Part shown: positions 17,972 through 24,917 of the stretch, piece after piece
Layout: each line of letters begins with the position of its first letter
How positions within the stretch are numbered: position 1 is the first letter of the stretch
Source: an uncultured Methanomethylovorans sp.
Lineage (GTDB): Archaea; Halobacteriota; Methanosarcinia; Methanosarcinales; Methanosarcinaceae
DNA: 64,000 nt
NCBI RefSeq assembly: GCF_963678545.1
Contig: NZ_OY782870.1
Location: forward strand, 2,604,001-2,668,000
Reading direction: 5' to 3'
Notes under the pieces: generated by a model
Told to the model about the DNA's origin: nothing
Seen by the model: only the letters and a program-made list of their open reading frames with translations
Database searches by the model: none
Translations under genes and position numbers: made by a program

Positions 17972-18442
17972 ATGATACGCATACTTGGATGTGGCAGCCC
18001 ACTTGTAGGTGATGATGGAATTGGTGTCCACATTGTAAATAAACTAATGGAAATGCGCTCAGAACTGCCAGATAATGTAGAATTGATAGATGCTGGAGTC
18101 TGCGGTCTTGAACTGCTCAACTTTATGGAAAATGCAAAGGAAATAATAATCATAGATGCAGTCAAAGGCGCAGGAGACATTGGTAGTGTACATCGCTTCG
18201 GAATTGAAGATATAAAACGTGCTGCATCCAGTAATGTAATATCAATACACGATACTGGCTTGGCGGACGTACTCTGCATTGCAGAGCATGTCCAAGAAAT
18301 GCCAGAAACTTTAACAATCTTTGCGATAGAAATCGAAGAGACTGATAAAATATCCATTGGCATTTCCGACAAAGTGGAGGCTTCTGTAGATGAAGTTATA
18401 AATATGATCCTTGATGAAATAAGACCAAAGCAAGGATCTTAA
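17972..18442 (+). CDS. vhtD: Hydrogenase maturation protease
   Basis: A 156-residue endopeptidase of the HycI/HyaD (M52) family that trims the VhtA precursor after the conserved histidine. The metal-binding pattern is recognisable: GCGSPLVGDDGIGVHIV at the N-terminus with the acidic ligand in GDDG, DAGVCGLELL in the middle and a histidine in SIHDTGLADVL. The ATG follows the vhtC stop directly with GAGGTAG as ribosome site. Last gene of the operon, followed by a hairpin. Confidence 0.94.
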   Translation: MIRILGCGSPLVGDDGIGVHIVNKLMEMRSELPDNVELIDAGVCGLELLNFMENAKEIIIIDAVKGAGDIGSVHRFGIEDIKRAASSNVISIHDTGLADVLCIAEHVQEMPETLTIFAIEIEETDKISIGISDKVEASVDEVINMILDEIRPKQGS

Positions 18443-18452
18443 CTGGAAAATA

Positions 18453-18488
18453 AAAGATGTATGGCTTCTTTTATGGCCATTCATCTTT
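18453..18488 (+). terminator. Terminator hairpin after vhtGACD
   Basis: A 13-base arm AAAGATGTATGGC pairs with GCCATTCATCTTT (one mismatch), loop of ten bases, followed by an AT-rich tract. It separates vhtD from proS. Confidence 0.55.
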
Positions 18489-18496
18489 CACTAATT

Positions 18497-18506
18497 TTTA
18501 AATATA
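18497..18506 (+). promoter_or_regulatory. TATA box of proS
   Basis: TTTAAATATA downstream of the vht terminator and about 120 bases before the proS start. The distance implies a leader of about 90 bases. Confidence 0.4.
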
Positions 18507-18622
18507 CATCCTTAATCTGTTCTAATATATCCACACAGGATTTTAACTCTTCATCTTAAAAAGGAAATGCCTATAAGCAATGTATCTGTTTATACGTGCA
18601 AATCAAGATAGCAGGTGACTTC

Positions 18623-20059
18623 ATGACCGAAAAAGAGAAAGATGCAACCCTTCCTGCGAAGAAGGATTTTAGTGAATGGTACAACGAATTGCTACAGGTA
18701 GCTGAAATTATGGATGTGCGCTATCCCGTGAAAGGCCTGTATGTATGGTACCCATTCGGTTTTACGATTCGGAAAAATGTATACGCGATTATTAGGGAAC
18801 TGTTAGACAAGGACCATATGGAAACATTATTCCCACTTCTTATACCTGAACACGAGTTCATGAAAGAAGCAGAGCACATAAAAGGTTTTGAGGATGAGGT
18901 ATATTGGGTCACCCATGGAGGTACTTCTCCTCTTGATGTGAAACTAGCCCTGCGACCTACAAGTGAAACCGCTATCTACCCAATGTATAAATTGTGGGTG
19001 CGCTCACACGCAGATCTGCCTTTGAAATTATACCAGGTAGTTAATACATTCAGGTATGAGACAAAACATACCCGACCCCTAATAAGGTTAAGAGAGATCA
19101 CTTCATTTAAAGAAGCACACACCGTGCATGCCACATGGGAAGAAGCTGCGGAGCAAGTAGATGAAGCTATAAGAATCTATACCGAATTCTATCGCAGACT
19201 TGCGGTTCCAGTGCTTGCTTCAAAACGTCCGGACTGGGATAAATTCCCTGGAGCTGACTATACTATAGCTGTTGATGCATTAATGCCTGATAGTAAGACA
19301 TTACAGGTAGGTACAGCCCACCACCTTGGTGACAACTTTGCCAGGACTTTTGATATAAAGTATGAAAATTCGGCCGGAGAACAAATATATGCCCACCAAA
19401 CATGCTATGGCGTCTCGGAACGTTCAATAGCCGCATTGATATCGATACATGGTGATGACAAGGGACTTGTATTACCACCAGAAGTAGCCCCGATTCAAGT
19501 CGTGATCATCCCCATAGTGTTCAAAGACTCGACTGATGTGATTCAGGCATGTGAAAAGGTCCAGCAACTTCTGGAAAATGCTGGGATCCGAGTGAAAATA
19601 GACCTTAGTGACGATCGTCCGGGAGCCAAGTACTATAGATGGGAAATGAAAGGAGTCCCGTTGAGAGTGGAAATCGGTCCTCGTGATCTGAAAAATAATG
19701 TTGCTATGCTAGTTCGCAGAGATACGGGAGAAAAACGGCAGGCACCTTTGGAGAACATAGGCCAGGAAGTAAAAGATACATTAAAAGTCATCCAGTCTAG
19801 CCTCTTTGAGAAGGCAGTGGCAGACGTACAGGGACGCATATGTCCTTGCTCTTCTCTTGAGGACGTCAAAGAGAAATTATCAGAGGGTATTGCACTGCTT
19901 CCCTGGTGTGGTGAGAAGGCATGCGGGTTGCAGATAGAAGAAGAAATAGGTGCAGGTATTCTGGGTATACCCACTGGACAGGAAGAAGACCACAAGGGAC
20001 AATGCCCCGTATGCGGTAAAGATGCAAGTGTAAAAGTTTATGTAGCAAGGAAATATTGA
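18623..20059 (+). CDS. proS: Prolyl-tRNA synthetase
   Basis: A 478-residue class II synthetase of the archaeal/eukaryotic type, without the bacterial editing insertion. Motif 2 appears as the [19 protein letters not shown] region, motif 3 as [11 protein letters not shown]; the C-terminal anticodon domain is followed by the zinc-binding C-terminal domain with CPCSS, CGEKACG and CPVCG. A longer frame starting GTG at 18596 exists, but AGGTGA at 18613-18618 is placed for the ATG at 18623. It is followed after 41 bases by the CobT-like gene. Confidence 0.96.
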   Translation: MTEKEKDATLPAKKDFSEWYNELLQVAEIMDVRYPVKGLYVWYPFGFTIRKNVYAIIRELLDKDHMETLFPLLIPEHEFMKEAEHIKGFEDEVYWVTHGGTSPLDVKLALRPTSETAIYPMYKLWVRSHADLPLKLYQVVNTFRYETKHTRPLIRLREITSFKEAHTVHATWEEAAEQVDEAIRIYTEFYRRLAVPVLASKRPDWDKFPGADYTIAVDALMPDSKTLQVGTAHHLGDNFARTFDIKYENSAGEQIYAHQTCYGVSERSIAALISIHGDDKGLVLPPEVAPIQVVIIPIVFKDSTDVIQACEKVQQLLENAGIRVKIDLSDDRPGAKYYRWEMKGVPLRVEIGPRDLKNNVAMLVRRDTGEKRQAPLENIGQEVKDTLKVIQSSLFEKAVADVQGRICPCSSLEDVKEKLSEGIALLPWCGEKACGLQIEEEIGAGILGIPTGQEEDHKGQCPVCGKDASVKVYVARKY

Positions 20060-20100
20060 TTTCCTTGAAACTTACTTTTTACTAAAAAAGAGGGTGTATC

Positions 20101-21165
20101 ATGGAAGGACCATCACCGGAAAATATGAAGTTACCTGAAAGACCATTGTTCCTGTGCGTGTTGGCGAATACTGAAACAGCATACATAGAAGGCATTTCTG
20201 CTGCGGGTAAGACAGCAAAACTAACTGATTACACGCCTCCCGGAGATGCTGAGGTACTTGAAACTGGTATGGTCGTGGACATCCCCATTCTTCCCATGAC
20301 ACCACCTTATGACACCCCAACCCCTGCACTAATTACCCGGGTGGCTCTGGACCTTACTGGTGTACCACACATGCTTGTTAATGCAGGACTGAAGATCCTG
20401 CCTGCAAAAACAGTACCTTTGGTAGATATTGGTGGCTCCCCCGGAAAAGATATTCGTGAACCTGTAGCCGTTCCTGATGCACAGGGCATATTTGATCGCG
20501 GTTTTAAACTGGGCAGGGAACTCAGCAATAAATATGACCTAATTATGATCGGTGAAAGTATTCCAGCAGGTACCACTACTGCTAATGCGGTACTGGCAGC
20601 CCTTGGGTATAATGGAAATGTTAGCAGCAGTGCTTCTAACAATCCGCTTGAGCTTAAAAAACAGGTTGTATGTGAAGCCATGGAGTCTTCCGGCATCAAA
20701 CCGGGAGATCTTCGTAACAACCCCATAGAAGCTATCAGATGCGTGGGAGACCCTATGATGGCAGCAGTAGCAGGAATAGCGGCAGGTATTGAAGACATCC
20801 CAGTGATTCTTGCAGGTGGAACACAGATGGCAACAGTGTTTGGGGTAATCAAACGCCTTGGTTATAAGACAGATAACATCACCATTGTAACTACTTGCTA
20901 TGTCATGAATGACACTTCCGCCCACTTTGCCCAGCTTGCAGAAAAGCTTGGTGCAAAAGCCTATGCCACAGACCCTGGTTTTGGACAATCACGATTGCAG
21001 GGACTAAGACAATATGAGGCCGGATTCGTAAAAGAAGGAGTCGGTGCAGGTGGTGCTGTATATCTCGCACAGATGTTCGGCATCACTATAGAGAGATTGA
21101 GATCTGAAATAGAAATACTCTGTGAAAAACTCTCAAAATATGGAGATATTGACAGAGTGAAGTAA
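20101..21165 (+). CDS. CobT-like phosphoribosyltransferase family protein
   Basis: A 354-residue protein of the archaeal branch of the nicotinate-nucleotide:dimethylbenzimidazole phosphoribosyltransferase family (also annotated UPF0284). Visible family features are the glycine-rich GESIPAGTTTANAVLAALG segment (about residues 157-175) and ILAGGTQMATVFG (about 239-251). In cobamide synthesis such enzymes activate the lower base; methanogens use 5-hydroxybenzimidazole or other bases, and the substrate cannot be read from sequence. It follows proS in the same direction. Corrinoids are central to methylotrophic methanogenesis, which fits the organism. Confidence 0.85.
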   Translation: MEGPSPENMKLPERPLFLCVLANTETAYIEGISAAGKTAKLTDYTPPGDAEVLETGMVVDIPILPMTPPYDTPTPALITRVALDLTGVPHMLVNAGLKILPAKTVPLVDIGGSPGKDIREPVAVPDAQGIFDRGFKLGRELSNKYDLIMIGESIPAGTTTANAVLAALGYNGNVSSSASNNPLELKKQVVCEAMESSGIKPGDLRNNPIEAIRCVGDPMMAAVAGIAAGIEDIPVILAGGTQMATVFGVIKRLGYKTDNITIVTTCYVMNDTSAHFAQLAEKLGAKAYATDPGFGQSRLQGLRQYEAGFVKEGVGAGGAVYLAQMFGITIERLRSEIEILCEKLSKYGDIDRVK

Positions 21166-21188
21166 GGGGTAAAAATCAAAAGAAGGAG

Positions 21189-21377
21189 TCATGTGGATGT
21201 AGTACATCCACAATGCTTGCAGTAGTAAACTACATTTGAGCCGAGCATCTGCTTATTCATAGATCTTTGGCAAAAACTGCATAATTTGAATTGTGCACTC
21301 ATATTGTTTTTCAGAGATTCACCTTTTGATCGTTCCTCGTCAATGGAACATAGATTTTTACTGCTGGCAAGCGACAT
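21189..21377 (-). CDS. Small zinc-ribbon protein
   Basis: A 62-residue protein with two CxxC knuckles, CSFC and CKHCGC, 18 residues apart in the C-terminal half, i.e. a rubredoxin-like or zinc-ribbon fold. The N-terminal half is charged and probably helical. I do not recognise a named family. It is supported as a real gene by a clear ribosome site (GGAGAG six bases before the ATG at 21377), by being convergent with the cobT-like gene, and by a long palindrome in its upstream region. Such small proteins often act in transcription or protein contacts. Confidence 0.6.
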   Translation of the reverse strand: MSLASSKNLCSIDEERSKGESLKNNMSAQFKLCSFCQRSMNKQMLGSNVVYYCKHCGCTTST

Positions 21378-21430
21378 ATTAGTCTCTCCAGAAATTGTGG
21401 AAGATAGAGACGAACAAGTGCATTATGGCA

Positions 21431-21473
21431 CTATTCTAAATCACATTGATTGTAATCGATGTTTTAAGAATAG
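21431..21473. promoter_or_regulatory. 43-bp imperfect palindrome
   Basis: Centred on 21452. The outer arms CTATTCT/AGAATAG are perfect and the inner arms ACATTGATT/AATCGATGT differ at one position. It lies 54 bases before the zinc-ribbon start on the minus strand, where a promoter operator would be expected. As RNA it would fold into a long hairpin. Confidence 0.5.
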
Positions 21474-21975
21474 TAGGGTCCTTTTGAAATAACATTCAAA
21501 TGGAGGATTTACTGAGGCTATTTTTAGCTGTAAGCAGTCAATAGAACCTCCCCCATAAAAAGTACATCTTGATAATTGATTAATTACGCAAATCAGGACT
21601 TGTATAAGTCTAATACAGAAATGAAGTAGTAAAAATCCTTTAATGGCTACTTATTGATATACAGGCTATTGTTACTGGTTTTTTAAATATCCAATTCTAA
21701 CTAAATAAAGGGTAAATATGCCATTAAAAAAGAAATAAGGCACTAATTAAGAGTAAAATGAAATGTAACCTTGTTTTGAGATGTACATTTGAAGGGGGAA
21801 TATGGATTAGTACCAAAATAGAGAAAATAAGTTATATTAATCCTAGAAATGAGTTTTATTTTCAAAGGGCCCTAAGAATAGATGATGCATAAACACACAA
21901 CTATTGCATTCCCTCGTCCTAACCCGGATAAAATATGAAGCAATATTAGTTAACAGTATATGAGAGCATCAAGTT
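21474..21975. other. AT-rich stretch without recognisable gene
   Basis: About 500 bases up to the first insertion sequence. Only short, unsupported frames are present; no ribosome site plus frame combination, no tRNA fold and no repeats beyond AT-rich runs. With the insertion sequence removed, a TATA-like TTTTATATAA would be rebuilt at the insertion point. Confidence 0.4.
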
Positions 21976-22876
21976 AGAATTTTGGCTCTGTAGAAATCCT
22001 CATTTGAACAATACATATAACCTTGACATACCTGTCAAGGTTATGTATCAATAACTTGATTTTAACCTCTTTTACTTGATTCCAGTAGTTTTTTGCCTTA
22101 ATTTCTTCAGCATATTTTCGTTTCAGAACAGAGAACATGGTTTCTGCCAGATTTATAATATAATACAATATCTCCTCAAATTCTTTTACCATTTTCCTAC
22201 GGTATTTGCCTTGTATTTTCTTCCTCTTCCTTTGCCTCAAAGGAATCATAGCTATTGCTTCTAGTTCTTCTCTTACTAGAGAATGGATAACTTCTGAATC
22301 GTAGCCTTTATCCATTACATAATAATTTGATCTGCGAGTATTATTACATTGTTTCAACAGTGTAATCGCATGTTTTGCATCATGCACAGGTTTGCCTGAT
22401 ATCTTAAAACCAGTGATAATGAACTTATCAGTATCAACAGAAATACTAACTTTCAGGAAAGACCTCCGTTTCTTTCCTGTTCTAAATGAGTAATAGTAAC
22501 TACAATGACCACTGCTAAATCCACTTGAATCAATAGCAGTAATTTCTATCTTTTCACCATGAGAATAGAAAAGTTTCAGTGTTTGTTGTAACAATGATTT
22601 GAAGTAAACTGATTTGAGTCTTGTAGTGAACTTGTGAAGTGTTGTAAAATGTGGAACTTGTTTTAGTCCTATTCTCAACTTCAATTTGTCCATTAATTCA
22701 ACAAGTTCAACAATATCTCTGTAATCCTCATTTAGATATTCTTTCAACAAAACCAATGTCAATAGCTGGTGTTGTGTGTATTTTCTTTTGGAATACTTGC
22801 AACTGTATATCTTAAGGTGAGATTTACCTGATACAGCTAGAGCTGTATCAACAAACTTTAAGTACTTATTAGACAA
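21974..22876 (-). CDS. IS5-family DDE transposase
   Basis: A 300-residue DDE transposase. The first aspartate is in [10 protein letters not shown], the second in [10 protein letters not shown] and the glutamate in the [17 protein letters not shown] region, an order and spacing typical of IS5-type enzymes. The charged stretch [15 protein letters not shown] is basic and probably binds DNA. The frame runs through the terminal inverted repeat, and its TAA stop is made only by flanking DNA plus the first base of the target duplication, so the C-terminal residues (STEPKF) are coded by the repeat and the target. No frameshift; it looks active. Confidence 0.9.
   Translation of the reverse strand: MSNKYLKFVDTALAVSGKSHLKIYSCKYSKRKYTQHQLLTLVLLKEYLNEDYRDIVELVELMDKLKLRIGLKQVPHFTTLHKFTTRLKSVYFKSLLQQTLKLFYSHGEKIEITAIDSSGFSSGHCSYYYSFRTGKKRRSFLKVSISVDTDKFIITGFKISGKPVHDAKHAITLLKQCNNTRRSNYYVMDKGYDSEVIHSLVREELEAIAMIPLRQRKRKKIQGKYRRKMVKEFEEILYYIINLAETMFSVLKRKYAEEIKAKNYWNQVKEVKIKLLIHNLDRYVKVICIVQMRISTEPKF
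21976..21983 (+). repeat. Target duplication, left copy
   Basis: AGAATTTT, identical to the copy at 22985-22992 on the other side of the IS5-like element. Its first base completes the transposase stop codon. Confidence 0.85.
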
Positions 22877-22984
22877 AACACAATCATCCTCTTTGTGTTT
22901 TCTGTAGGAAGTAATACTCAGGGGACTTATCCTTTTTAAATTATTAGGTGAAAATAAAATCTAAAGTAGGTTTTCTACAGAGCC
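21984..22984 (-). mobile_element. IS5-like insertion sequence, 1001 bp
   Basis: The ends are inverted repeats beginning GGCTCTGTAGAAA with several further matching bases (TCCTCATTT on the left, ACCTACTTT on the right). The element is bounded by an 8-bp direct repeat AGAATTTT at 21976-21983 and 22985-22992. An 8-bp duplication is known for the ISH1 group of the IS5 family. One transposase gene on the minus strand. The intact ends and perfect duplication suggest recent insertion. Confidence 0.9.
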
Positions 22985-22992
22985 AGAATTTT
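22985..22992 (+). repeat. Target duplication, right copy
   Basis: AGAATTTT, matching 21976-21983 exactly. Confidence 0.85.
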
Positions 22993-23082
22993 ATATAACA
23001 TACAATGAAATAGATGTAAAATCAGGAGTATTGAACAAAGCAAATAAGAATAAAGGATAGATAGATTCAAGAGCCATTACCG

Positions 23083-23093
23083 ATAGATATATC
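23083..23093 (+). promoter_or_regulatory. TATA box of the tRNA-Trp gene
   Basis: ATAGATATATC preceded by a BRE-like TTACCG, about 40 bases before the tRNA 5' end. Confidence 0.4.
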
Positions 23094-23127
23094 AGCAATA
23101 AGATGTATTCAGGGGATGCACCTATCT

Positions 23128-23315
23128 GGGGTTGTGGCCTAGCCCGGCATGGCGACGGGCTCCAGCGGATAGATGATGAACAACGGGTCTACTGAGATTT
23201 GTCCGACGGGACTTATCTGTGAGGAACCGTTGGAGCACTGATATGTGCTCAGAATGCTGAAAAGCATTTGTTCGGAGAGACCCGTCGATCGTGAGTTCAA
23301 ATCTCACCAACCCCA
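23128..23315 (+). tRNA. tRNA-Trp (CCA) with a 114-nt intron
   Basis: All four arms can be drawn: acceptor GGGGTTG/CAACCCC, D stem GCC/GGC, anticodon stem ACGGG (23155-23159) with CCCGT (23281-23285), T stem GTGAG/CTCAC with loop TTCAAAT, discriminator A at 23315. The anticodon CCA is at 23162-23164. An intron at about 23166-23279 interrupts the loop between positions 37 and 38, the usual archaeal site, processed by the bulge-helix-bulge endonuclease. CCA is not encoded at the 3' end; TTTT follows directly as terminator. The gene lies between two insertion sequences. Confidence 0.95.
23166..23279 (+). ncRNA. Box C/D guide RNA in the tRNA-Trp intron
   Basis: The intron has C box ATGATGA (23173-23179), D' box CTGA (23192-23195), C' box GTGAGGA (23219-23225, one mismatch) and D box CTGA (23238-23241). 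The guide before D (TTGGAGC) pairs with tRNA positions 31-37 and its fifth base faces C34. The guide before D' (ACGGGTCT) pairs with positions 36-43 and its fifth base faces C39. In Haloferax the homologous intron directs 2'-O-methylation at C34 and U39 of the same tRNA; here residue 39 is C. After the guide core, ATGCTGAAAAGCAT can form a hairpin. Confidence 0.88.
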
Positions 23316-23392
23316 CTTTTTTAAGGCACCATGCAAGTTGAGATGAACAGGGAACTTCATACACAAAGTATTTACGATTTTCAAACTTTTGT

Positions 23393-23397
23393 AAGAT
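23393..23397 (+). repeat. Target duplication of second IS, left
   Basis: AAGAT, matched at 24675-24679 just outside the other end of the 1277-bp element. Confidence 0.65.
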
Positions 23398-23450
23398 GAG
23401 ACCATCTAATTAGCTTCCAATACTCCCTATTCTAATTAGACTATATTTTC

Positions 23451-24560
23451 TCAAAAGAATCTCCCAACTGAATTTTTTCCTTGCATACAATTTTGTAGTT
23501 CTGTAAGCCTCAAAAACTGATATGCCACAAAGCTCAGTAGAGAGTAGAGTTCTCTACTCTCCACTCTTACTTCTCTGATATCGAATTTAACTGTGTGTTT
23601 GATATGCCTGTGTTCTGGTTCACATTCTCCTCTTTTCTTGAAAAAAATCATGAACAAGTTATCCCGGATATTTTTATTTCGAAGATACATCCCTATCTGT
23701 TCATATCTACCGTTTTTATAGAGGAATTTTAGCTTGTCTTCAATCTTTGCATGTATATCTCCACCCTTTTTCCACATCTTATTAACCCAGTGATCAATTC
23801 TTTCGATTTCACCTTCTTTGTTTATCACAGCATTTGAAGAATACGAAATAATTGGCCTTGCATTCAAATGGTACCAGATATCTGCATGATTCAGGAAAGA
23901 GTCATAACCCCCGTCAGCAGAATAAAAATCAATATCAACATTCATTTCTTTCAATGCTTCAATGTGTTTGATAAGTTCAGGGGAATCTGATGCATTACCA
24001 TTAGTATGGGTCATAAATATTGGGTATGTTCCAACCATTGTAATATGTGCTTTATCCATTTTACATTGATAATGTGGATTGTAATCAGCATGTTTATCGT
24101 ATCTTGAAGCTTCAAGCGGGGTTGAATCGATCTTAGCTTCTTTTATTTGGGTAAGGCTGAGGATCTTCTCACCTACTAACATCATTATTTCTTTAAGCCC
24201 ATCTTCACCCAATCTATATTTCACAAAGTGGTGTAATGTCTTTCCCGAAGGAAGTTTTATGAATCCGTTCTCATCATAAAAAGAGAGTAGAATAGCCTCT
24301 TCTTCTGTCAAAGAAGAAACAGTCTTTTCATAAGATAATTTCCTGAAACACATTACAATGAAGAGTTTTATCATCGATGAAACGTTATACTTAAAATGCC
24401 AACTTTTGTTGGTATACAAAGTACGCTCGACGTACTTTGAAATATCTTCTATGCAGAGAAAGTGCAGGAATTGGCAAATTGAGGCGCTTTCTCTGTTCAG
24501 ATAATTTTCTATGGACTCCTCGAAGAGGACTCCTTTATACTCTCTAGATTTTTTAGTCAT
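23451..24560 (-). CDS. IS4/IS5-type DDE transposase
   Basis: A 369-residue transposase (DDE_Tnp_1-like). The first aspartate is in AKIDSTPLEASRYDKH, the second in YSADGGYDSF; the glutamate is probably in the C-terminal VESRELYSLL region. FFKKRGECEPEHRHIKH is a Y-x2-R-x3-E-like signature region. A TTG four codons upstream is in frame, but ATG at 24560 is the better start; the six C residues just before it pair with an upstream G run on the mRNA, which may limit translation. Uninterrupted frame. Confidence 0.85.
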   Translation of the reverse strand: MTKKSREYKGVLFEESIENYLNRESASICQFLHFLCIEDISKYVERTLYTNKSWHFKYNVSSMIKLFIVMCFRKLSYEKTVSSLTEEEAILLSFYDENGFIKLPSGKTLHHFVKYRLGEDGLKEIMMLVGEKILSLTQIKEAKIDSTPLEASRYDKHADYNPHYQCKMDKAHITMVGTYPIFMTHTNGNASDSPELIKHIEALKEMNVDIDFYSADGGYDSFLNHADIWYHLNARPIISYSSNAVINKEGEIERIDHWVNKMWKKGGDIHAKIEDKLKFLYKNGRYEQIGMYLRNKNIRDNLFMIFFKKRGECEPEHRHIKHTVKFDIREVRVESRELYSLLSFVAYQFLRLTELQNCMQGKNSVGRFF

Positions 24561-24562
24561 GA

Positions 24563-24603
24563 GGGGGGCCAAATTTATGGTATTTATAGCTACCGCCCCC
24601 CCC
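24563..24603 (-). promoter_or_regulatory. Hairpin blocking the transposase start
   Basis: On the mRNA strand a run of G residues (plus-strand C at 24596-24603) can pair with C residues just upstream of the ATG (plus-strand G at 24563-24568), with an inner GGTA/TACC stem. Similar fold-back structures in other insertion sequences prevent transposase translation from read-through transcripts. Confidence 0.4.
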
Positions 24604-24674
24604 TAAAAAAAAAGGTATGGAGTTAATGAAAAAACGAATAGGTTTTTAAGATCAAGTTCTAATTAGACAATCTC

Positions 24675-24679
24675 AAGAT
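24675..24679 (+). repeat. Target duplication of second IS, right
   Basis: AAGAT, identical to 23393-23397. Confidence 0.65.
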
Positions 24680-24686
24680 ACGATAT

Positions 24687-24696
24687 CTATATACTT
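24687..24696 (+). promoter_or_regulatory. TATA box for the small gene and response regulator
   Basis: CTATATACTT, 35-44 bases before the 58-codon frame at 24731. Its distance to the GAGGAA ribosome site is what a short-leader archaeal transcript needs. Confidence 0.45.
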
Positions 24697-24730
24697 GTTA
24701 CAATATATACAGGTCTTATGAGGAAACTAG

Positions 24731-24907
24731 ATGCATAAAGGATGGAATGCCATGTTTGGAAACATTGTATCCAAAGAGATAAAAGATAACATTAAGGTCT
24801 TTGAAAATATGGCTCACAAATGTTATATATGGTGTGATGGAAACCTTAAAGGAAACAATACCAAATTTAAAACGGCAACATGTTCTTCCCTGAATTACAG
24901 ATTTTAG
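24731..24907 (+). CDS. 58-residue protein upstream of the response regulator
   Basis: A small open frame with GAGGAA at 24720-24725 five bases before the ATG and a TATA box at the right distance. It ends 10 bases before the response regulator start, so the two would be co-transcribed. The product has three cysteines (HKCYIWCDGN and TATCSS), a lysine-rich middle and no membrane segment or signal. I recognise no family. A second in-frame ATG is at 24752. It may be a genuine small protein or a truncated remnant of a longer gene. Confidence 0.45.
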   Translation: MHKGWNAMFGNIVSKEIKDNIKVFENMAHKCYIWCDGNLKGNNTKFKTATCSSLNYRF

Positions 24908-24917
24908 AGGTAATACC

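Larger units (their letters stand above)
23398..24674 (-). mobile_element. Insertion sequence, 1277 bp, DDE type
   Basis: Ends are 16-bp inverted repeats with three mismatches, GAGACCATCTAATTAG on the left and (complement) GAGATTGTCTAATTAG on the right, flanked by the 5-bp direct repeat AAGAT. One transposase gene on the minus strand fills most of it. The transposase differs clearly from that of the element at 21984, so these are two separate insertions. Its left end is 82 bases after the tRNA-Trp gene. Confidence 0.8.

Noticed and set aside
21286..21492. A 68-codon plus-strand frame opposite the zinc-ribbon gene and the palindrome
   Set aside because: No ribosome site, it overlaps the better supported minus-strand gene, and it runs through the palindrome.
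23128..23364. An 80-codon minus-strand frame across the tRNA
   Set aside because: It lies antisense to a tRNA with all arms intact and to its guide-RNA intron.
21976..24679. A composite transposon carrying tRNA-Trp
   Set aside because: The two elements have different transposases, different ends and separate target duplications, so they are independent insertions.
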